DNA of 64,000 nt from Rhodobacter sp. (GTDB lineage Bacteria > Pseudomonadota > Alphaproteobacteria > Rhodobacterales > Rhodobacteraceae): positions 124,001 through 188,000 of the forward strand of contig JAIXUH010000007.1 in the NCBI GenBank assembly GCA_027484145.1, written 5' to 3'. Positions 9,606 to 19,738 of this stretch are shown piece after piece (the stretch's first letter is position 1; each line of letters begins with the position of its first letter). The translations under genes and the position numbers were made by a program. The notes under the pieces are model-generated. The model saw nothing but the letters and a program-made list of their open reading frames with translations, did not search any database and was not told where the DNA came from.

Positions 9606-9631
9606 TCAGGGTGCGGACAGGGCGAACACGC

Positions 9632-9952
9632 CTAGTCCTTTTCCATCGTGCATTGCAGGGGGTGCTGATGGCGGCGCGCAAAATCCATCACCTGTGCCAC
9701 CTTGGTTTCCGCCACTTCAAAGGAAAACACGCCGACAACGGCAAGCCCCTTTTTGTGCACGGTCAGCATGATGTCGAACGCCTGTGCGTGGGTCAGGCCG
9801 AAGAACCGTTCCAGCACATGCACCACAAATTCCATCGGGGTGTAATCGTCGTTCAGCAGCATCACCTTATACATCGGCGGGCGCTGCGTGCGCGTCTTTG
9901 TCTTGGTCAGAATCCCCGTGTCATTGCCCGGCCCGTCGGTCTTGTCCGACAT
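9632..9952 (-). CDS. clpS: ATP-dependent Clp protease adaptor
   Basis: [46 protein letters not shown]; start MSDKTDGP at 9952 (upstream ATG at 9973 possible). Confidence 0.95.
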   Translation of the reverse strand: MSDKTDGPGNDTGILTKTKTRTQRPPMYKVMLLNDDYTPMEFVVHVLERFFGLTHAQAFDIMLTVHKKGLAVVGVFSFEVAETKVAQVMDFARRHQHPLQCTMEKD

Positions 9953-10121
9953 GGTAGAAGGGAAATGGTCCACGAAAGGATGCCTCGCTGCTAAAGGGAA
10001 TCACGCATTTGGGTTGAACCGCAATATAAACTCTTTTGCCCATGGGAAAAGGGGCCGGATCAAAGGATTGCGACATCACCCTAAACGGTTCATGAAAGCG
10101 GGGCCGAACAGGGAACACATC

Positions 10122-10832
10122 ATGGCGCTGACAACGATTGGTTTCGATGCTGACGACACGTTATGGCAAAACGAAGCCTTCTTCCGGCTGACGCAGGACC
10201 GCTTTACCGCGCTTTTGGGCGATTATGCGCCGGCGGACCACCTGCATGACCGCCTGCTTGCGGCAGAACGGCGCAACCTTGGCCACTACGGCTTTGGCAT
10301 CAAGGGGTTTGTCCTGTCGATGATCGAAACCGCCATCGAGGTGACCGAAAGCCGTGTGCCCGCCACCGTGATTGCCGAGATCATGGCCGCCGGACGCGAG
10401 ATGCTGCGCCACCCGATCGAATTGTTGCCCCATGCGCGGGACGCTGTTGAGGCCCTGTCCGGCCCCTATCGCGTGGTTCTGGTGACCAAGGGCGACCTGC
10501 TGGATCAGGAACGCAAACTGGCGCAATCGGGTCTGGGTGAGTTGTTCCACGCCGTCGAAATCGTGTCCGACAAGACAACCCCGGTTTACACGAACATCTT
10601 TGCCCGTCACGGCACGGGTGCAAATCAGGCCATGATGGTCGGCAACTCTTTGAAATCGGATGTGCTTCCGGCAATCGGGGCCGGAAGTTGGGGCGTGCAT
10701 GTGCCGCACGGCCTGACATGGGCGCTGGAACATGCCGAGCCGCCCTTGGGCCATGCCCGCTTTCATACCCTGTCTGATCTGGGCGGGCTGGCCGATCTTG
10801 TGGAGCAGATCCAGTCGAACCACCATTTGTAG
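10122..10832 (+). CDS. HAD family hydrolase
   Basis: IGFDADDTLWQNE, VVLVTKGDLLDQERKL, MVGNSLKSDVLPA. Confidence 0.88.
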   Translation: MALTTIGFDADDTLWQNEAFFRLTQDRFTALLGDYAPADHLHDRLLAAERRNLGHYGFGIKGFVLSMIETAIEVTESRVPATVIAEIMAAGREMLRHPIELLPHARDAVEALSGPYRVVLVTKGDLLDQERKLAQSGLGELFHAVEIVSDKTTPVYTNIFARHGTGANQAMMVGNSLKSDVLPAIGAGSWGVHVPHGLTWALEHAEPPLGHARFHTLSDLGGLADLVEQIQSNHHL

Positions 10833-10995
10833 GGGGGGCTGGCGGTCTTTCGCCAGATTTGCCACAGCTTTAGGATAATCAGCAAAGTCCTTGATATGCA
10901 GGGGTTTTAGGCAAAGCCCTGCTGTGCTAGCCTTCGTCGCAAATAAGCCCCAACCAAAAACAGGGGCGGTCGAGGCAGAGCAAGGAATAAGCGTC

Positions 10996-12714
10996 GTGAA
11001 CACGCTCTTGGGGCGAATCGCCCGCAATATGGCTTGTCTGGTGGTCTTCATCGTGGTGGCTGCCTGTTCGACACCGCAGCCTTCGGGGGCTGCCCCCTAT
11101 GCCGCCATCGTGCAGGATGCCCGCACCGGAGAGGTGTTGTTTTCCGACAATGCCAATACCCGGCTGCATCCCGCATCGCTCACCAAGATGATGACGCTTT
11201 ACATCGCCTTTGAGGAGATCGAGCGCGGCAACCTGAGCCTTGATACCATGGTGACGGTCACGAAATACGCAGCCTCGCAGCCACCGTCGCGCCTTGGGTT
11301 GAAGGCCGGGCAAAAGATCGCCATGCGCTATCTGATCCGTGCCGCCGCCATCAAGTCGGCCAATGACGCGGCTTCGGCCATCGGCGACCACATCAGTGGC
11401 GGCCCCGATGCCTTTGGCAAACGGATGACGCGCACCGCCAAGGCCCTTGGGATGAAGAATTCCACCTTCAAGAACGCCAATGGCCTGACCGCACCGGGGC
11501 ATCTGTCCACCGCGGCAGACATGAACCTGCTGGGTCGCCGGCTGTTTTACGATTTCCCGCAGTATTACAATATCTTCTCGCGCCGCACGACCGATGCCGG
11601 TCTGGCCGAGGTGCGCAACACCAACACCCGTTTTCTGGACGCCTATGAAGGCGCCGATGGCATCAAGACCGGCTACACCGTGGCAGCGGGCTTTAACCTG
11701 ACGGGTTCGGCGCAGCGCGGCAATGTGCGGATCATCGCCACCGTGTTCGGGGGGTCTTCGACCGCCGCCCGCAATGCCAAGATGGCCGAGCTGCTGGACC
11801 TTGGGTTCCGCAAGGCCCCGGCCAATGCACCAACGGCAGTGCCGGATGCGCCGGCCTATCAGGGTGGCGAGGATCTGCTTGCTCAGAACGATGGGCTGCC
11901 CGAGGTTGAAGGCGGTGCGGGCAAGACGATCCGCCTGCAAACCGCCGTTGCCACATCGCCGCGACCGTCGGCCCGCCCGTCGGCCGAACAGGTGGCCGCC
12001 GCCGAAGTGGCCGTGGACGCGATCGAGGGCAGCATTGCCGCCGCCCTGGCCGAAGCCGTGGGGGAACCCGCCCCGCCCGGCACATTGGACGCGCAGGTTG
12101 AAACGCTGGCTGCCGCACCCGAGGGTGAGGCCGTCGAGGAAGTGGTGATGGCCGATGCCACAACCGAAGAACCCACCGGGACCGACCTTCCGCAAGAGAC
12201 GGCTGTCGCCGAAATCGTGATGGACACACCGCTGGTGACGCCCGATGTCGAGGTGGCCGCAACACCGGAGGCCGCGCCAGAGCCTGCGCCCGAAGGCACG
12301 CTGGACGCGCAGGCCACCGCGCTTGCCATGGCTGACACCACGATGGAGTTGAGCGAGCCTGTCGAACTGGCTGCTGTGGCCCCGCCCAAGCGCAATGTGC
12401 CCAACTTTGAACCTGTCGAGGCCGCCAAGGCCGAGGCGGATACTGACGAGCCTGTGGTAATCCGCCTGTCCACCTCGAACGCGCGGCACTGGGGCGTGCA
12501 CTTGGGCAAGTTCGCCTCACGCTCCGAGGCGGAACGTCTGCTCTTGAAAACGCAGTTGGCCGAAAGTGCGACCCTGAACGAAGGGCTGCGCAAGGTTGTG
12601 CAGCAAAGCGGCGGCTATGACGCCAACTTCATGGGGCTGACGCAAGATCAGGCTGATCTGGCCTGCCGTCGCCTGCAGGCGCGTGCGGTGTCCTGCTTTA
12701 CGATGGGGCCATGA
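10996..12714 (+). CDS. D-alanyl-D-alanine carboxypeptidase (PBP5-like) with C-terminal SPOR-like domain
   Basis: HPASLTKMMTLY (SxxK), SAND (KSANDAASA), DGIKTGYT (KTG); C-terminal WGVHLGKFASRSEAERLLLKTQL SPOR-like; start GTG 10996 or ATG 11029. Confidence 0.88.
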   Translation: MNTLLGRIARNMACLVVFIVVAACSTPQPSGAAPYAAIVQDARTGEVLFSDNANTRLHPASLTKMMTLYIAFEEIERGNLSLDTMVTVTKYAASQPPSRLGLKAGQKIAMRYLIRAAAIKSANDAASAIGDHISGGPDAFGKRMTRTAKALGMKNSTFKNANGLTAPGHLSTAADMNLLGRRLFYDFPQYYNIFSRRTTDAGLAEVRNTNTRFLDAYEGADGIKTGYTVAAGFNLTGSAQRGNVRIIATVFGGSSTAARNAKMAELLDLGFRKAPANAPTAVPDAPAYQGGEDLLAQNDGLPEVEGGAGKTIRLQTAVATSPRPSARPSAEQVAAAEVAVDAIEGSIAAALAEAVGEPAPPGTLDAQVETLAAAPEGEAVEEVVMADATTEEPTGTDLPQETAVAEIVMDTPLVTPDVEVAATPEAAPEPAPEGTLDAQATALAMADTTMELSEPVELAAVAPPKRNVPNFEPVEAAKAEADTDEPVVIRLSTSNARHWGVHLGKFASRSEAERLLLKTQLAESATLNEGLRKVVQQSGGYDANFMGLTQDQADLACRRLQARAVSCFTMGP

Positions 12715-13400
12715 CGGGGGTGGCGGGCTTTGTCTTTCCCCCGCCGCCACAGCCTTCGGCCGCAGTCGCGGGGCGCAGCGAACGATTTGCGGTGCGCCGC
12801 ATCTTCTGCGTGGGCCGGAACTATGCCGAACACACGCGCGAAATGGGGGGCGACCCCAGCGCCGAGCCGCCGTTCTTTTTCACCAAGCCCGCCGATGCCG
12901 TGGTGCAAAGTGGCGCGACCATCCCCTATCCCCCCGCGACCGCAAACTTTCACCATGAGGCCGAATTGGTGGTGGCGCTGCATAAAGGCGGCCACATGGT
13001 GCCCGAGGGTGAGGTCGAAAGCCTGATCTGGGGCCATGCAGCAGGCAACGACCTGACGCGGCGCGATCTGCAGGCCGAGGCAAAGGCCGCCCGCCGCCCA
13101 TGGGACATGGCCAAGGGGTTTGATCAGTCCGCCATCATCGGCGCGATCCGCCCCGGCCCCATCGACACGCAGGCTGCGATCCGCTGCCATGTGGATGGCA
13201 GCCTGCGCCAAGAGGCCCGGCTGAGTGACATGATCTGGCCCGTGCCAGCGATCATCGCGCAGCTGTCGCGCTTGATTACCTTGTGCCCCGGCGATCTGAT
13301 CTTTACCGGCACGCCTGCAGGCGTGGGGGCGCTGGAGCATGGCCAGACCTGCACGGTGTCGATTGACGGGCTGGACAGCGCGGTCGTGACCATCCGCTAA
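12711..13400 (+). CDS. Fumarylacetoacetate hydrolase family protein
   Basis: IFCVGRNYAEHTREMG, FFFTKPADAV, GDLIFTGTPAGVG. Confidence 0.92.
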   Translation: MTGVAGFVFPPPPQPSAAVAGRSERFAVRRIFCVGRNYAEHTREMGGDPSAEPPFFFTKPADAVVQSGATIPYPPATANFHHEAELVVALHKGGHMVPEGEVESLIWGHAAGNDLTRRDLQAEAKAARRPWDMAKGFDQSAIIGAIRPGPIDTQAAIRCHVDGSLRQEARLSDMIWPVPAIIAQLSRLITLCPGDLIFTGTPAGVGALEHGQTCTVSIDGLDSAVVTIR

Positions 13401-13405
13401 GGTCG

Positions 13406-13564
13406 CTAAGGCTTTGGCTTGTCGTCATAATCCTTGATCAGAATGCGGTTCGCATCCCCCTGCGGGTCATCGAACTGCCGCGTCCGCATCGCCCAGAAGA
13501 ACGCCACAAGGCCGATGCCACCCAGAAACAGCGAGACGGGGATCAGGATGCCGAGAATTTCCAT
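13406..13564 (-). CDS. ccoS: cbb3-type cytochrome oxidase assembly protein CcoS
   Basis: Below ORF-track length cutoff; minus strand reads MEILGILIPVSLFLGGIGLVAFFWAMRTRQFDDPQGDANRILIKDYDDKPKP*. Confidence 0.88.
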   Translation of the reverse strand: MEILGILIPVSLFLGGIGLVAFFWAMRTRQFDDPQGDANRILIKDYDDKPKP

Positions 13565-13567
13565 GAT

Positions 13568-15787
13568 TTACCGCAGCCGCAGGGCGTTAAGTGACACGGT
13601 GATCGAGGACAGCGACATGGCCAGCGCCGCCGCCAGCGGTGTTGCCAGACCCACCAGCGCCAAGGGCACGGCCACCACGTTGTAAAGCGCCGAAATCCCG
13701 AAATTCTCGCGGATACGGCGGGTGGATTGCCTCGATATCCGCAACGCATCGGCGATCGGGGCCATGTCCTGCCCCAAAAGCACGATGTCCGACGCCACGC
13801 GCGCGGCATCCAGCGCACTGGCGGGCGAGATGGACACATGCGCCGAGGCAAGGGCCGCCGTATCGTTCAGGCCATCCCCCACCATCAGCACCTTGGCACC
13901 CCCAGCCATCAGCCCCGCCACTGTTGTCGCCTTTTCGGCGGGCAAGGCGCCTGCTGTCCAGTCGACAATGCCAAGGCGCCCGGCCAGATCGGCCACAGCG
14001 CCCGGCGCATCGCCCGAGATCAGCTTGATGTCCAACCCCTGCGCCTTGATCGCGGCCACGGCGGTTTCGGCACCGGGGCGCAGACGGTCAGCAAAGGTAA
14101 AGGCGCGCGGCCGCCCCTCGCCCGTGCACAAATAGGTGGCTGTCACATCCAGCGCATCCGCGCCGCACCAGACCGCGCGGCCCAGACGCACGCGTGCGCC
14201 TTTCCACAGACCTTCGACGCCATAGCCGGGCACTTCGCGCAGGTCTTCTACCCGCGCGGGCCGGATGCCCGCCGCCCGTGCGCCTTCGGTCAGGGCCATG
14301 GCAAGCGGGTGCGACGATGCCCCGGCAAGTGCCATTGCCACCTCAAACGCCATGCGCGGATGATCGTTCAGGTTCGTCGGTTCCGGCGCACCCATGGTCA
14401 GGGTTCCGGTCTTGTCGAACACCACGGTATCCACTTCGGCCAGACGTTCCAGCGCGGTGCCATGCTTGATCAGCAGCCCCTTTCGGAACAACCGCCCCGA
14501 GGCTGACGTGACCACTGCAGGCACGGCAAGGCCAAGGGCGCAGGGGCAGGTGATAATCAGCACCGCCGCCGAGATATTGACCGCAAAGCGGACATCGCCG
14601 CCGGTTTTCCACATCCAGTAGCCAAAGGCGCTGAACGACAGAATGTGCACAAGGGGCGAATACCAACTGGCGGCGCGTTCGGCCAGACTGGTGTACTTGG
14701 TCCTCGCACTTTCGGCGACGGCAACCAGATCGGCCATCCGGTGCAGGCTGGAATCCTTGCCCGCCGCCGTCACGCGCAGCGTCAGTGGCCCGGTCAGGTT
14801 CACCTCGCCCGCAGAAACCGGCATGCCTTGCCCCGCATAGACGGGCAGGCTTTCGCCGGTCAGCAAAGACCGGTCCACTTCAGACGCGCCCTCGACGATC
14901 ACGCCATCCACCGGCATGCGGCCACCGGGGCGCACGCGGACCAGATCGCCCACCAGCACATCGGAAATGTTGACTACTACTTCGGCACCATCGCGCAGGA
15001 CGGTGGCGCGCGGCACTTCCAATGCGGCCAGTTCTTCGGCGGCGGATCGCGCCACGGCACGGGTGCGATGGTCCAGATACCGGCCCAGCAGCAAGAAGAA
15101 CGACAGCATCACGGCGGCATCGAAATAGGCATGGTGGCCAGAATTCCACGTCTCGAACAAGGAGATGCCCGAGGCGAGGATCAGCGCCAGCGATATCGGC
15201 ACGTCCATGCCAAGGCGTCCTGCCCGCAGGCTGCGCCATGCCGACTTGAAAAAGGGCTGGCCCGAAAACACCACCGTTGGCAGGGCAATGGCCGCCGAAA
15301 TCCAGTGGAACATGTCGCGCGTCACCCCATCGGCCCCCGACCAGACGGCAACAGACAGCAGCATCACGTTCATCATCGAAAAGAACGCAACCCCCAGACG
15401 CATCAACAGATCCCGGCCCTGACGGTCGGTTTCGGTCGACGATAGCAAGCCAGGGTCCAACTCATGCGCCTCGTATCCAGCACGGGCAGCTGCCGAAATC
15501 AACGTGGCCGCGGTGACATCGAGGGCGCCTTCGACGCTGACGCGCTTCAATGTCAGGTTCACGCGGGCCGAGGTGACGCCAGGCACCGCCATCATCGCAT
15601 GTTCGACCGTGGTGATGCAGGCCGCGCAATGGGCCTGCGGCAGCGACAGGATCAGCCGCGCATGGTCGGGCGCAGCCATCTGCGCCAACCGTTCCGCCGA
15701 AGGCGCCGCCACACAAGCCGGGCAGGCTGACAGGCTGCCACGGATCACGCCCGCATCAGCATCATTGACGGGTCCGGCAATGGTCAT
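13568..15787 (-). CDS. ccoI: Cu-translocating P-type ATPase for cbb3 oxidase assembly
   Basis: HMA CAAC, CPC (ITCPCALGLAVP), DKTGTLT, MVGDGLNDTAALA; located in ccoGHIS cluster. Confidence 0.94.
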   Translation of the reverse strand: MTIAGPVNDADAGVIRGSLSACPACVAAPSAERLAQMAAPDHARLILSLPQAHCAACITTVEHAMMAVPGVTSARVNLTLKRVSVEGALDVTAATLISAAARAGYEAHELDPGLLSSTETDRQGRDLLMRLGVAFFSMMNVMLLSVAVWSGADGVTRDMFHWISAAIALPTVVFSGQPFFKSAWRSLRAGRLGMDVPISLALILASGISLFETWNSGHHAYFDAAVMLSFFLLLGRYLDHRTRAVARSAAEELAALEVPRATVLRDGAEVVVNISDVLVGDLVRVRPGGRMPVDGVIVEGASEVDRSLLTGESLPVYAGQGMPVSAGEVNLTGPLTLRVTAAGKDSSLHRMADLVAVAESARTKYTSLAERAASWYSPLVHILSFSAFGYWMWKTGGDVRFAVNISAAVLIITCPCALGLAVPAVVTSASGRLFRKGLLIKHGTALERLAEVDTVVFDKTGTLTMGAPEPTNLNDHPRMAFEVAMALAGASSHPLAMALTEGARAAGIRPARVEDLREVPGYGVEGLWKGARVRLGRAVWCGADALDVTATYLCTGEGRPRAFTFADRLRPGAETAVAAIKAQGLDIKLISGDAPGAVADLAGRLGIVDWTAGALPAEKATTVAGLMAGGAKVLMVGDGLNDTAALASAHVSISPASALDAARVASDIVLLGQDMAPIADALRISRQSTRRIRENFGISALYNVVAVPLALVGLATPLAAALAMSLSSITVSLNALRLR

Positions 15788-15791
15788 GCCC

Positions 15792-16268
15792 CTATCCCCT
15801 TACAAACAGGCTGACGCGCTGGTCAAACAGGGTGCCGTCATCAGCTTTGGCGGTCACGCGCAGCAGCCATTTTCCCGGCTCAAGCGCCACCCGCGTTTCC
15901 CAGCGGCCGTTCAGATACAAAAACTCGGGTGTCTGGTCATCTTCGGCGGCCGTGGTCCGCCCCACCAGAACAGTCATGGCGGCCACGGGCGCGGCATGAC
16001 CTTCTTTGGTGACAAAGGCGATCGAAAGATGATCGGTTTGCGGATCATAACTGTGCTCCATCGTCCAGCCCAAGGCCTTCTGCGCATCGCGTCGCGCATC
16101 GAACTGCTGGCTGGCCACATAAGAGTTCTGAACCTCTAGCCCCGGAAAGGTGCTGATCGCCTTGTAGGCCATCAGCAGGTTCACCGCGATGATGATGCCA
16201 AAGGCCCCGACCGTAAACACCAGCACGTGCCGTCCTGTGATTTCGCGCATGTCACTGGGCCTTTCCAT
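15792..16268 (-). CDS. ccoH: FixH/CcoH family protein
   Basis: Single N-terminal TM, NSYVASQQFDARRDAQKALGW; position between ccoI and ccoG. Confidence 0.9.
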   Translation of the reverse strand: MERPSDMREITGRHVLVFTVGAFGIIIAVNLLMAYKAISTFPGLEVQNSYVASQQFDARRDAQKALGWTMEHSYDPQTDHLSIAFVTKEGHAAPVAAMTVLVGRTTAAEDDQTPEFLYLNGRWETRVALEPGKWLLRVTAKADDGTLFDQRVSLFVRG

Positions 16269-17673
16269 TGAAGACAGTATCTTGGTGAACGCGGTTCGAC
16301 GTGCCGGATTCCTCGACCCACAGCCGTGCGGATGTCCGGTCTTGCGCCACGGCTACGGTGCCGGCCTCGGCCGTCAGATAAACCCGCTGAGACAGGGTTT
16401 CGTTGGCCGGAACGGTGACGCTTAGCCCCTCTTGCCCCTCAAGCGAGATTTTCAGGCGGGCGTCAGAGGTGACCGAGATCAGATAAGCGGTGTCGTCACC
16501 GCCCTTGTTGCGCAAACGCACGTCATAGGCGTTCCGGATCGATCCGTCTGACAACACGACATAGGTCGGGTTGCGGACTGGGGTCACGTTCATGTCGATG
16601 GGCGAGCGCAGGAACAGCGCCACGATCAGCCCCGCCCCCACACCGGCCCAAAGGGTTGTGTACAAAATGGTGCGCGGGCGGAAGACGTGTTTCCAGACCG
16701 ATTTCGGAGCAAGTCCGGTGCGCTCGCGGGTTTCATCGGTTAGCGCCATGTAGCCGATCAGGTCGCGTGGCTTGCCGATCTTGTCCATCGTGTCATTGCA
16801 GGCGTCGATGCACAGCCCGCAGGTGATGCAGGCCAGTTGCTGGCCGTTGCGGATGTCGATGCCCATGGGGCAGACGTTCACGCAGGCCATGCAGTCGATG
16901 CAGTCGCCGTTGCCTTCGACATTCTGTTTGCCGCGCGGCTCTCCGCGCCATTCGCGATAGGCGATGGTCAAGGTGTCTTCGTCCATCATCGCGGCCTGAA
17001 TGCGCGGCCATGGGCAGGCGTAGATGCAGATCTGCTCGCGCGCAAAGCCGCCAAAGGCAAAGGTGGTGGCCGTCAGAATGGCGATGGTCAGATAGGCCAT
17101 CGGATGCGCGGTGCCCTGCACGAGGTCCACCAGCAGCGTCGGCGCATCGGTAAAGTAAAAGACCCACGCGCCGCCGGTGCCCAGCCCGATCAGCAGCCAA
17201 GCTGTCCACTTGATCGCCCGCTTGCGGATCTTTTCGCCATCCCACACCTGACGGTGCAGGCGGATGCGGGCGTTGCGGTCACCTTCGACCCAGCGTTCCA
17301 CCAGAATGAACAGGTCTGTCCACACCGTCTGCGGGCAGGCATACCCGCACCACACGCGCCCGGCAGCGCTGGTGAACAAAAACAGCCCCAGCCCGGCCAT
17401 GATGAGAAGGCCCGCCACAAAGTAAAACTCGTGCGGCCAGATCTCGATCATAAAGAAAAAGAACCGCCGGTTCGCCATATCGACCAGAACCGCCTGATCG
17501 GGCAGGTTCGGTCCGCGGTCCCAGCGGATCCATGGCGTCAGGTAATAGATGCCAAGCGTCAGCGCCATCAGCCACCATTTCAGGTTGCGAAACGCACCCT
17601 TCACCCGGCGCGGAAAGATCGGTTCGCGCGCGACGTAAAGCGAGGCTGGGGTGGAAGGCTCTGGGTTGGTCAC
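16252..17673 (-). CDS. ccoG: Cytochrome c oxidase accessory protein CcoG/FixG/RdxB
   Basis: YFLTPWIRWDRGPN-like N-terminus, GYACPQTVWTDLF, two 4Fe-4S motifs CIDCMACVNVCP and CITCGLCIDAC. Confidence 0.95.
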   Translation of the reverse strand: MTNPEPSTPASLYVAREPIFPRRVKGAFRNLKWWLMALTLGIYYLTPWIRWDRGPNLPDQAVLVDMANRRFFFFMIEIWPHEFYFVAGLLIMAGLGLFLFTSAAGRVWCGYACPQTVWTDLFILVERWVEGDRNARIRLHRQVWDGEKIRKRAIKWTAWLLIGLGTGGAWVFYFTDAPTLLVDLVQGTAHPMAYLTIAILTATTFAFGGFAREQICIYACPWPRIQAAMMDEDTLTIAYREWRGEPRGKQNVEGNGDCIDCMACVNVCPMGIDIRNGQQLACITCGLCIDACNDTMDKIGKPRDLIGYMALTDETRERTGLAPKSVWKHVFRPRTILYTTLWAGVGAGLIVALFLRSPIDMNVTPVRNPTYVVLSDGSIRNAYDVRLRNKGGDDTAYLISVTSDARLKISLEGQEGLSVTVPANETLSQRVYLTAEAGTVAVAQDRTSARLWVEESGTSNRVHQDTVFNGKAQ

Positions 17674-17733
17674 GGATTGGCTCCGATATCATATGCGTTG
17701 GTCAGGTTCTGCACCGCAGCGCGGCCCGACACC

Positions 17734-17747
17734 TTGACCTGTGTCAA
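17734..17747. promoter_or_regulatory. FNR-like box TTGACCTGTGTCAA upstream of ccoG
   Basis: TTGAC-N4-GTCAA perfect dyad, 61 bp upstream of ccoG start. Confidence 0.7.
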
Positions 17748-17850
17748 ATGGGCATTCCCGATGCATCTTTGCGATGCGGCACGTGCGCGCGGGCTTCCGA
17801 TGATCGCAGGATTTGGCCGGACCCAATGGCCCGGCCAGATCTTCACAGGA

Positions 17851-17876
17851 TCGGGGCGCCGGTGTCGCCGCCCCGA
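17851..17876 (-). terminator. GC-rich hairpin downstream of ccoP (no T tract)
   Basis: TCGGGGCG / CGCCCCGA 8-bp stem between ccoP and ccoG. Confidence 0.4.
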
Positions 17877-17894
17877 CAGATCGGCCCTTTGGCC

Positions 17895-18776
17895 TTACTG
17901 ACCACCACCACGGCTGTGCACATACAGGGCAACCGCGCGGATTTCGTCCTCGGTCAGGCGGGCGTTCCAGTTTGGCATCACACCAAAGCGGGCGTTGACA
18001 ACCGTATAGGTGATCGCATCGCGGCTGCCGCCATAAAGCCAGATCGCATCGCTGAGCCGTGGCGCGCCCAAAGCCGGGTCGCCCGCGCCGTTTTCCAAAT
18101 GGCAGGCCGCGCAGTTTTCGACGAACACGGTCTGGCCAGGGGTGGCAAGGGCGGCATCATGCTCTTGCCCCGACAGTTTCAGCACATATTCCACCACTTC
18201 CGAAATCTGCTGTGGTTCCAGCAAGCCATCGACACCGAACTTGGGCATTTCGGAATAGCGCGCATCCGGGTCGGTGGTGTTGCGGATGCCATGGGCAATG
18301 GTCAGGTGGATATTCTCGATATCCCCGCCCCACAGCCAGTCATCATCCAGAAGGTTCGGATAACCCTTCCCCTCGACCCCGGCGGCGCCGGACCCGTGGC
18401 ACTGGGCACAGTTGGTGCGGAACACGGCAGCACCGGCGTTTTCGGCAAAGCTCATCAGTTCGGGATCACTGCTGATCGCGGTCAGGTCGGTTTCGACCAG
18501 CTTTGCCTTGATCGGCGCGTTTGCATCATCGAAGCGCTTGATCTCGGTCGCGACCTCGGCCCGGGTGGACCAGCCCAGAACCCCCGGCGTGGCCCCCGTG
18601 ATCATCGGCCAAGCCGGATAGGCGATGGAATAACCGATGCCCCAGACGATGGTGGCGTAGAACACCCAGACCCACCAGCGCGGCATCGGGTTGTCGTATT
18701 CTTCGATCCCGTCCCACTGGTGGCCCGTGGTCGGCACCTCACCCGGCTTGGCCGGGGTGACTTTCTTGGCGCACAT
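17895..18776 (-). CDS. ccoP: cbb3-type cytochrome c oxidase subunit III (dihaem)
   Basis: [11 protein letters not shown] and [28 protein letters not shown]. Confidence 0.96.
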   Translation of the reverse strand: MCAKKVTPAKPGEVPTTGHQWDGIEEYDNPMPRWWVWVFYATIVWGIGYSIAYPAWPMITGATPGVLGWSTRAEVATEIKRFDDANAPIKAKLVETDLTAISSDPELMSFAENAGAAVFRTNCAQCHGSGAAGVEGKGYPNLLDDDWLWGGDIENIHLTIAHGIRNTTDPDARYSEMPKFGVDGLLEPQQISEVVEYVLKLSGQEHDAALATPGQTVFVENCAACHLENGAGDPALGAPRLSDAIWLYGGSRDAITYTVVNARFGVMPNWNARLTEDEIRAVALYVHSRGGGQ

Positions 18777-18779
18777 GGT

Positions 18780-18983
18780 TTACGCCTCCTTCACTCGGCC
18801 ATCGGGGCTTTTGCCCTCTCCGGCGGGTTTCGTGTCATTGCGAAAGATCGAGGCCGCGGCCTCTTCGTGGGCCTTGCGGCTGCCAGGTCGCCAGACCCAG
18901 ACGATCACGCCCAGGAAGATGACAAACAGGCTGAGCAGGCCAAGCGAGTCGGCGAATTCGCGCAGGATGCTATAGGTATCCAT
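18780..18983 (-). CDS. ccoQ: cbb3-type oxidase subunit CcoQ
   Basis: MDTYSILREFADSLGLLSLFVIFLGVIVWVWRPG; single TM, between ccoO and ccoP. Confidence 0.92.
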   Translation of the reverse strand: MDTYSILREFADSLGLLSLFVIFLGVIVWVWRPGSRKAHEEAAASIFRNDTKPAGEGKSPDGRVKEA

Positions 18984-18994
18984 CGCACCCCCCC

Positions 18995-19723
18995 TCAGCG
19001 GCTGGCATCAGGCGTGAAGGTCGAAAAATCGACCATCGTGCCCAACACCTGAATGTAAGCGATCAGCGCATCCATTTCGGTCAGCTCGGGCTGGCCGTCA
19101 AAGTTGCGGACGTTCACCTTTTCGCCATAGCGTTCAAGAAGGCCCGCCGTATCGGCGTTGGGGTCGGCCTGCGCGGCAAAATCGCCCTGCCCTGCCGCCA
19201 CCATGTCTTCGGTATAAGGCACCCCGACCATGCGGTGCGCGGCCAACGTGTCGGCGATATACTCACCGTCGATCACGTTCTGCGCCAGAAAGCCATAGGG
19301 CGGCATGACCGATTCCGGCACGACCGATTTGGCGTTCGCAAAGTGGTCCTGATGCCATTCGTCCGAATAGCGCCCGCCCACACGCGCCAGATCAGGCCCC
19401 GTGCGTTTAGAGCCCCACTGGAACGGGTGGTCATACATCGACTCGGCCGCCAGGCTGTAGTGGCCATAGCGCTCCACCTCGTCGCGCATCGGACGGATCA
19501 TCTGGCTGTGACAGCCATAGCAGCCTTCGCGGATGTAGATGTCGCGCCCCGCCAGTTCCAGCGGTGTGTAGGGGCGCATGCCGTCCACCTTTTCGATCGT
19601 GTTTTCCAGATAGAAGAGCGGCACGATCTGCACCAGACCGCCGATGCTGACCACCAGAAGCGACAGCACCATCAGCAGCGTGGCGTGGGTTTCGATAGCT
19701 TTGTGTTTGTCAAGAAATGCCAT
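18995..19723 (-). CDS. ccoO: cbb3-type cytochrome c oxidase subunit II
   Basis: [59 protein letters not shown]. Confidence 0.97.
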   Translation of the reverse strand: MAFLDKHKAIETHATLLMVLSLLVVSIGGLVQIVPLFYLENTIEKVDGMRPYTPLELAGRDIYIREGCYGCHSQMIRPMRDEVERYGHYSLAAESMYDHPFQWGSKRTGPDLARVGGRYSDEWHQDHFANAKSVVPESVMPPYGFLAQNVIDGEYIADTLAAHRMVGVPYTEDMVAAGQGDFAAQADPNADTAGLLERYGEKVNVRNFDGQPELTEMDALIAYIQVLGTMVDFSTFTPDASR

Positions 19724-19738
19724 TGTCCTGCCCTCCGA

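Noticed and set aside
10927-12501. 524-aa minus-strand ORF
   Set aside because: Antisense to the D-Ala-D-Ala carboxypeptidase; low-complexity composition.
17532-19052. 506-aa plus-strand ORF over ccoG/ccoP/ccoQ
   Set aside because: Antisense shadow of clearly identified cco genes; no domain-like sequence.
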